Below, piece by piece: positions 6,816-10,176 of a DNA stretch of 10,176 bases. The stretch is from Prosthecochloris sp. Its GTDB lineage: Bacteria > Bacteroidota > Chlorobiia > Chlorobiales > Chlorobiaceae. Each line of letters starts with the position of its first letter. Within the stretch, counting starts at the first letter, position 1. The stretch covers positions 1 through 10,176 of the forward strand of contig RAZP01000075.1 of NCBI GenBank assembly GCA_004028745.1. The letters are read 5' to 3'. The notes under the pieces are model-generated. The model did not search any database and was not told the origin of the DNA. It worked only from the letters and a program-made list of their open reading frames with translations. Both the position numbers and the translations under genes were made by a program.

Positions 6816-8126
6816 CTATCGTTTAAGTTCAGCTGACTCAACAATCCCATACAGTTCATAGGCTGTACTATCGTCGATACGTGCCATGCAGAAATCGCCA
6901 GACCTGATGTCAATACCTTTAGTGTTGAGGATGCATTCGTTATCCACTTCGGGGGCGTCATATTGCGTTCTGCCGTAAGCCGTTTGACCATCCACCTCTT
7001 CGATCAGGACTTCTATCGTCCGTCCTTCGAATTTTTTATTGTGCTCTCTTGAAATACCTTCCTGCAGCTCCATGATTTCCTGAACCCTTTCCTTTTTTTC
7101 TTTTTCCGGGATATCATCTTCGAGGCTTGTGTAAGCTGCTGTGTGCTCTTCATGGCTGTAAGGGAAACAGCCGAGGCGGTCGAAGCGGAAATCCTTGATA
7201 AACTCCAGAAGTTCCTCGAACTCAGCCTTTGTTTCGCCCGGGTAACCGGTAATCATCGTGGTGCGAAGCCTGATATCGGGATTGTGCTCGCGGATGGATT
7301 CCAGCAGGCGGATGGTGTCATCTCTGCCAATGCCTCGTTTCATCGAAGTGAGGATACGGTCATTGGTATGCTGGATAGGCATGTCGAGATAGTTGCAGAT
7401 GTTTTCACGGTCGTGCATGGTATCAATGACGTCAAGCGGGAAATCAAGGGGGTAGGCATAGAGCAGCCTTATCCAGCGAAAATCCAGGTCGGAAAGACGC
7501 TGCACCAGTTCGTTGAGCCGCGATTCTCCATAGAGGTCGTGGCCATAGCAACTAATGTCCTGGGCGATCAAGTTAAGCTCTTCAACGCCTTTTTTCTTCA
7601 GGGAGGTTGCTTCTTTGAGAAGGCTTTCGATGGGTTCACTGGTGTACCTTCCCCTCATTTTCGGAATTGCACAAAATGAGCAGGTACGGCTGCAGCCCTC
7701 GGCGATTTTGAACCAGGTGTAATGGGGTGGAGTCAGCAGAGTTCGCTCATGGAGGTGTGCGGTATCGCAGGTGCCCCCAAGGAGTTCAATGATCTCTTCA
7801 AGGTCGGAGGTGCCGAAGAAGCGGTCGACTTCGGGCAGCTCGGCGCGGAGCTCCGCCGCGTAAAGCGCGCTGAGGCACCCCATGACATAGAGTGCTGTTA
7901 TTTCTCCTTTTTTCCGTTTTTCCGCTGCGGCAAGTATTTCTTCGATGGACTCCGTTTTTGCGTCGGCAATGAAGCCGCAGGTGTTTATGATGATGATTTC
8001 GGCATTGTCAGCACTATCCACGAACCGAAGGTGATTTCTTTCAGCCTGGTGGATGAGCCGTTCGGAGTCAACTGTGTTTTTTGAGCAGCCCAGGCTCAGG
8101 AGGAAGATCGATGTGGTCTTTGCCAT
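6816..8126 (-). CDS. rimO: Ribosomal protein S12 methylthiotransferase RimO
   Basis: A 436-residue radical-SAM enzyme that adds a methylthio group to the conserved Asp of ribosomal protein S12 (Asp88/89 by usual numbering). The N-terminal UPF0004 domain has the three auxiliary-cluster cysteines Cys14 (SLGCSKNTVDSE), Cys50 (INTCGFI) and Cys84 (VMGCLSA). The radical-SAM cluster motif is Cys145-x3-Cys149-x2-Cys152 (GCSRTCSFCAIP). The C-terminal part, from about residue 370, is a TRAM domain for substrate recognition. SLGCSKN and the short, acidic TRAM domain favour RimO over its tRNA-modifying paralogue MiaB. It starts 3 nt after the tgt stop on the same strand, so the two are almost certainly co-transcribed, with rimO second. 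It converges on the AbiE locus across 171 AT-rich bp with no clear terminator. All key residues are present. Confidence 0.96.
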   Translation of the reverse strand: MAKTTSIFLLSLGCSKNTVDSERLIHQAERNHLRFVDSADNAEIIIINTCGFIADAKTESIEEILAAAEKRKKGEITALYVMGCLSALYAAELRAELPEVDRFFGTSDLEEIIELLGGTCDTAHLHERTLLTPPHYTWFKIAEGCSRTCSFCAIPKMRGRYTSEPIESLLKEATSLKKKGVEELNLIAQDISCYGHDLYGESRLNELVQRLSDLDFRWIRLLYAYPLDFPLDVIDTMHDRENICNYLDMPIQHTNDRILTSMKRGIGRDDTIRLLESIREHNPDIRLRTTMITGYPGETKAEFEELLEFIKDFRFDRLGCFPYSHEEHTAAYTSLEDDIPEKEKKERVQEIMELQEGISREHNKKFEGRTIEVLIEEVDGQTAYGRTQYDAPEVDNECILNTKGIDIRSGDFCMARIDDSTAYELYGIVESAELKR

Positions 8127-8129
8127 GGT

Positions 8130-9263
8130 TCAGGATTGTTTGCCGGCGTTGAAGGTTGCGAGAAAATCTTCCTTCCATTCCAGGAAACAGCCTTTGAGTA
8201 TCTGCTCCCTGGCGGTTCTGGTGAGCCACATGAAAAAGGAGATGTTGTGCAGCGTGCAGAGTTTGAGCCCGAGAATTTCGCCTACATTAAGCAAATGGCG
8301 GATGTAAGCTTTTGTGTAGTTTCTGCAAACATGGTTGTCGAATCCCTCATCAATGGCTGTGAAGTCATCGGCGAACCGGGCTGAACGCAGGTTGATATGG
8401 CCGGTTCTTGTATATACCCTTCCGTTTCTGGCCTCCCTTGTCGGGATAACGCAATCAAACATGTCAACCCCGCGTTCAATGGCGTTGAGAATATTTTCGG
8501 GAGTTCCTACACCCATAAGGTAGCGTGGTTTTTGCTCAGGCAGAACTCCGTGAGAGAGCTCGAGCATCCGATACATTTCTTCCGCGGGTTCCCCGACGGC
8601 AAGCCCGCCGATGGAATAGCCGTCAAAATCCATATCGACAAGTGCTTTGCTGTTCTCCGTGCGCAGATCGGCGTACGTGCCTCCCTGGGTTATGCCGAAC
8701 AACAACTGATTGTGTCCGTAAAGCGGTTTTGTTGCGGACAGCCGCTTTTTTGCACGCTCCGCCCAGCGCACAGTCATGTTGCCGGATTTTTGCACGTAAC
8801 TTTTCTCAGCAGGCCAAGGCGGGCATTCGTCGAGAGGCATCATGATATCGCTCCCTATGATTCGCTGGGTATCAATGACATTTTCCGGCGTGAAATGCAG
8901 CATTGAGCCATCGAGGTGCGACTTGAAACGCACGCCTTCTTCTGTGATGGTGCGGAGCTCGGACAGCGAATATACCTGGTAACCTCCGCTGTCGGTAAGC
9001 AGCGGTTTTTCCCAGTTCATGAATGCATGTACGCCGCTGGCCATGCCCATGATATCATTGCCTGGCTTGAGGAAAAGGTGATAAGTGTTGGCGAGAATGA
9101 TATGTACCTGTTGAGCTTTCAGCTCTTCAGGCTCTACTGATTTCACGCTTGCCCGTGTACCGACGGGCATAAAGACGGGGGTAGGTATTTCTCCGTGGCC
9201 GGTCCGGATCAGGCCGCACCGCGCGGCCGTATTGAAATCTTTGTGGATAATGGTAAAATTCAT
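8130..9263 (-). CDS. tgt: Queuine tRNA-ribosyltransferase (tRNA-guanine transglycosylase), partial zinc site
   Basis: A 377-residue enzyme that exchanges the wobble guanine (G34) of GU(N)-anticodon tRNAs for the queuosine precursor preQ1. The active-site residues are present: Asp91 in TDSGGYQ (general base), DECPP at 145-149, GGLAVGE at 219-225 and the nucleophile Asp270 in MFDCVIPTR. The usual zinc ligands C-x-C-x2-C plus His are not complete: the aligned positions read Phe308, Asn310 and Cys313, with His339 kept in LHN. From memory, Bacteroidetes homologues also lack these cysteines, so this is probably a lineage trait rather than damage. ATG 9263 gives the normal family N-terminus (MNFTIIHKDF). 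It is the first gene of a two-gene unit with rimO, and its promoter should lie in the spacer shared with the antiterminator gene. Confidence 0.96.
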   Translation of the reverse strand: MNFTIIHKDFNTAARCGLIRTGHGEIPTPVFMPVGTRASVKSVEPEELKAQQVHIILANTYHLFLKPGNDIMGMASGVHAFMNWEKPLLTDSGGYQVYSLSELRTITEEGVRFKSHLDGSMLHFTPENVIDTQRIIGSDIMMPLDECPPWPAEKSYVQKSGNMTVRWAERAKKRLSATKPLYGHNQLLFGITQGGTYADLRTENSKALVDMDFDGYSIGGLAVGEPAEEMYRMLELSHGVLPEQKPRYLMGVGTPENILNAIERGVDMFDCVIPTREARNGRVYTRTGHINLRSARFADDFTAIDEGFDNHVCRNYTKAYIRHLLNVGEILGLKLCTLHNISFFMWLTRTAREQILKGCFLEWKEDFLATFNAGKQS

Positions 9264-9376
9264 TATAGTCTGGGTAGGAAAAAACGCTGTTTCAATTCAT
9301 ATGCAATTGTAGTAAAGTAAGCAGCATATTGTATTGAATTCGGTTGAGAAGTAAAAAATTATTTGTGTCCCTCAAT
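9264..9376. promoter_or_regulatory. Divergent spacer between tgt and the antiterminator gene
   Basis: This 113-bp AT-rich spacer should hold the promoters for tgt-rimO (leftward) and for the polysaccharide operon (rightward), because the genes diverge here. I cannot place -35/-10 pairs with confidence. On the + strand TTGTAG (9306-9311) followed after 17 bp by TGTATT is a weak candidate. On the - strand, TATAAT (9262-9267) overlaps the tgt ATG and so cannot serve that start. If the antiterminator needs an RNA or DNA recognition site, it would lie in this leader, but none was recognised. Confidence 0.35.
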
Positions 9377-9895
9377 ATGAATGATGCAAAGGTGCAGTGC
9401 TGGTATGCCGTCTATGTTCGCTCAAGGTTCGAGAAAAAGGTTCGCCAGCTTTTTGAGGAAAAAGGGATAACCAGTTTTTTGCCGCTTGTCGAGACCTGGC
9501 GTCAGTGGAGTGACCGGAAGAAAAAAGTGAGTATGCCTTTGTTTAAAGGCTATGTGTTTGTCAGGATATCTTACAAAAGCGACCATTACAAGGTTCTCGA
9601 TACCGATGGTGTTGTTAAGTTTATAGGCATCAAAAACGTGCCTTCAGTTATCCGCGACAGGGATATCGGGTGGATTAAAATTCTTGCCGGTGAACCCGAC
9701 GCTTTGAGAGATATCTTTCCGGAAATACCTACCGGTCAGAAGGTCAAGGTTATTGCGGGGCCGTTCCTTGGACTGGAAGGTGTGGTCCGAAAAGAAGGGC
9801 GCGATGCAAAGCTTGTAGTATATTTCGACAGCATTATGCAGGGTATTGAAGTGCTTATCAATCCCGAATATCTCCAGCCCATAAAGAACGGCTGA
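9377..9895 (+). CDS. NusG-like transcription antiterminator (UpxY/RfaH type)
   Basis: A specialised NusG paralogue of 172 residues from ATG 9377. The NGN domain spans residues 8-105: CWYAVYVRSRFEKKV at its start, then FLPLVETWRQWSDRKKKV and PLFKGYVFVRI. These are the signature stretches of UpxY-like factors. A KOW domain follows at about 118-150 (TGQKVKVIAGPFLGLEGVV). Such proteins bind RNA polymerase and let it read through terminators in long polysaccharide or secondary-metabolite operons, and they are typically encoded first in the operon they control (family knowledge). Here the next gene, 21 bp downstream, makes a nucleotide-sugar enzyme, which fits. The frame extends 11 codons further to a TTG at 9344, but the ATG puts the start seven residues before the domain as in relatives. 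It is not the general NusG, which usually sits beside secE and ribosomal genes. Confidence 0.88.
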   Translation: MNDAKVQCWYAVYVRSRFEKKVRQLFEEKGITSFLPLVETWRQWSDRKKKVSMPLFKGYVFVRISYKSDHYKVLDTDGVVKFIGIKNVPSVIRDRDIGWIKILAGEPDALRDIFPEIPTGQKVKVIAGPFLGLEGVVRKEGRDAKLVVYFDSIMQGIEVLINPEYLQPIKNG

Positions 9896-9916
9896 TACAC
9901 TAACCCCATTTATTTT

Positions 9917-10176
9917 ATGAAAATACTGGTGACCGGCGCTGCCGGTTTTATCGGCTTTTATGTCAGCCGCAGCCTGCTCGAACGAGGTGATGAAGTAGTA
10001 GGTATAGACAACATCAACAGCTATTACGATCCGGGGCTGAAAGAAGCCCGTCTGGAGATACTTCGAAAGTCTAAAAATTTCCGGTTTATCAAGCTTGATC
10101 TTGCCGACAGGGAAGGGGTGGAAGAACTGTTTGCTGTTGAGAAGTTCAACCGCGTAGTGAACATGGCTGCACAGGC
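9917..10176 (+). CDS. NAD-dependent UDP-glucuronate 4-epimerase-like protein (3' end missing)
   Basis: The first 86 codons of a short-chain dehydrogenase/reductase of the extended (epimerase) type; the window ends inside the gene. MKILVTGAAGFIG gives the Gly-x2-Gly-x2-Gly dinucleotide-binding loop at residues 7-13. Asp31 at the end of the second strand (VVGIDNIN) binds the NAD ribose, and NSYYDPGLKEAR, FRFIKLDLADRE and the later AAQA match the UDP-glucuronate 4-epimerase subgroup (LpsL/Cap1J-like) better than GalE or RmlB. The expected role is converting UDP-glucuronate to UDP-galacturonate for a surface polysaccharide. The catalytic Ser-Tyr-Lys residues lie beyond the window. It follows the antiterminator by 21 bp on the same strand and is probably the first structural gene of that operon. 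Confidence 0.85.
   Translation, partial: MKILVTGAAGFIGFYVSRSLLERGDEVVGIDNINSYYDPGLKEARLEILRKSKNFRFIKLDLADREGVEELFAVEKFNRVVNMAAQ

Noticed and set aside
7143..7679. 178-codon + strand frame opposite rimO
   Set aside because: A shadow of rimO, whose cluster cysteines and domains are all clear on the other strand. The same applies to the + strand frames opposite tgt (for example 8397-8906).
9262..9267. TATAAT on the - strand at the tgt start
   Set aside because: It overlaps the start codon itself, so a promoter there would give a transcript lacking the tgt start. The nearest TTGAAA is 22 bp away, too far for a -35.
9344..9376. TTG start 11 codons upstream for the antiterminator
   Set aside because: The ATG at 9377 is a better start codon and matches the usual short lead before the NGN domain. 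The added residues (RSKKLFVSLN) do not resemble the family.

Overview
The window looks like a chromosomal segment of a green sulfur bacterium (Chlorobiaceae; Chlorobium or a close relative). This rests on the overall character of the tgt-rimO pair, including a Tgt that has lost part of its zinc site as I remember for Bacteroidetes/Chlorobi homologues. It is a judgement from remembered protein families, not a search; genus and species are not established.

Layout. (1) 2-4585, + strand: a type I secretion cassette. It holds a TolC-like outer-membrane factor (5' end outside the window), a LapB-like ABC transporter with a degenerate N-terminal peptidase-like domain, and an HlyD/LapC-like adaptor whose start overlaps the ABC stop by 4 nt. 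This block is clearly richer in G+C than the rest. The secreted substrate, probably a large adhesin or RTX-type protein, is not in view. (2) 4586-5041: 456 bp without a convincing gene. It contains a GC-rich dyad and a 113-bp element with 12-bp terminal inverted repeats flanked by the 4-bp direct repeat CTTT, which could be a tiny MITE-like insertion or a structured RNA. (3) 5042-6644, + strand: an AbiE-type (type IV) toxin-antitoxin locus. The AbiEi antitoxin is intact. The AbiEii nucleotidyltransferase toxin carries two lesions: one extra A exactly at the catalytic D-x-D motif, and an in-frame TAG near the end of the conserved core. (4) 6645-6815: a short AT-rich gap between convergent genes, in which I see no convincing terminator. 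(5) 6816-9263, - strand: tgt followed 3 nt later by rimO, two housekeeping enzymes that modify the decoding apparatus (queuosine insertion in tRNA, methylthiolation of ribosomal protein S12). (6) 9264-10176, + strand: after a short divergent spacer, a NusG-paralogue antiterminator of the UpxY/RfaH type and then the start of a UDP-glucuronate 4-epimerase-like gene. This is the usual head of a surface-polysaccharide operon that continues beyond the window.

The region thus combines a conserved housekeeping pair with accessory cell-surface loci (secretion cassette, polysaccharide operon) and a decaying defence/addiction module. No complete new system is evident. The items most worth checking are the broken AbiEii beside an intact AbiEi, the 113-bp inverted-repeat element, the altered ABC signature motif in the secretion ATPase and the partly lost zinc site in Tgt.
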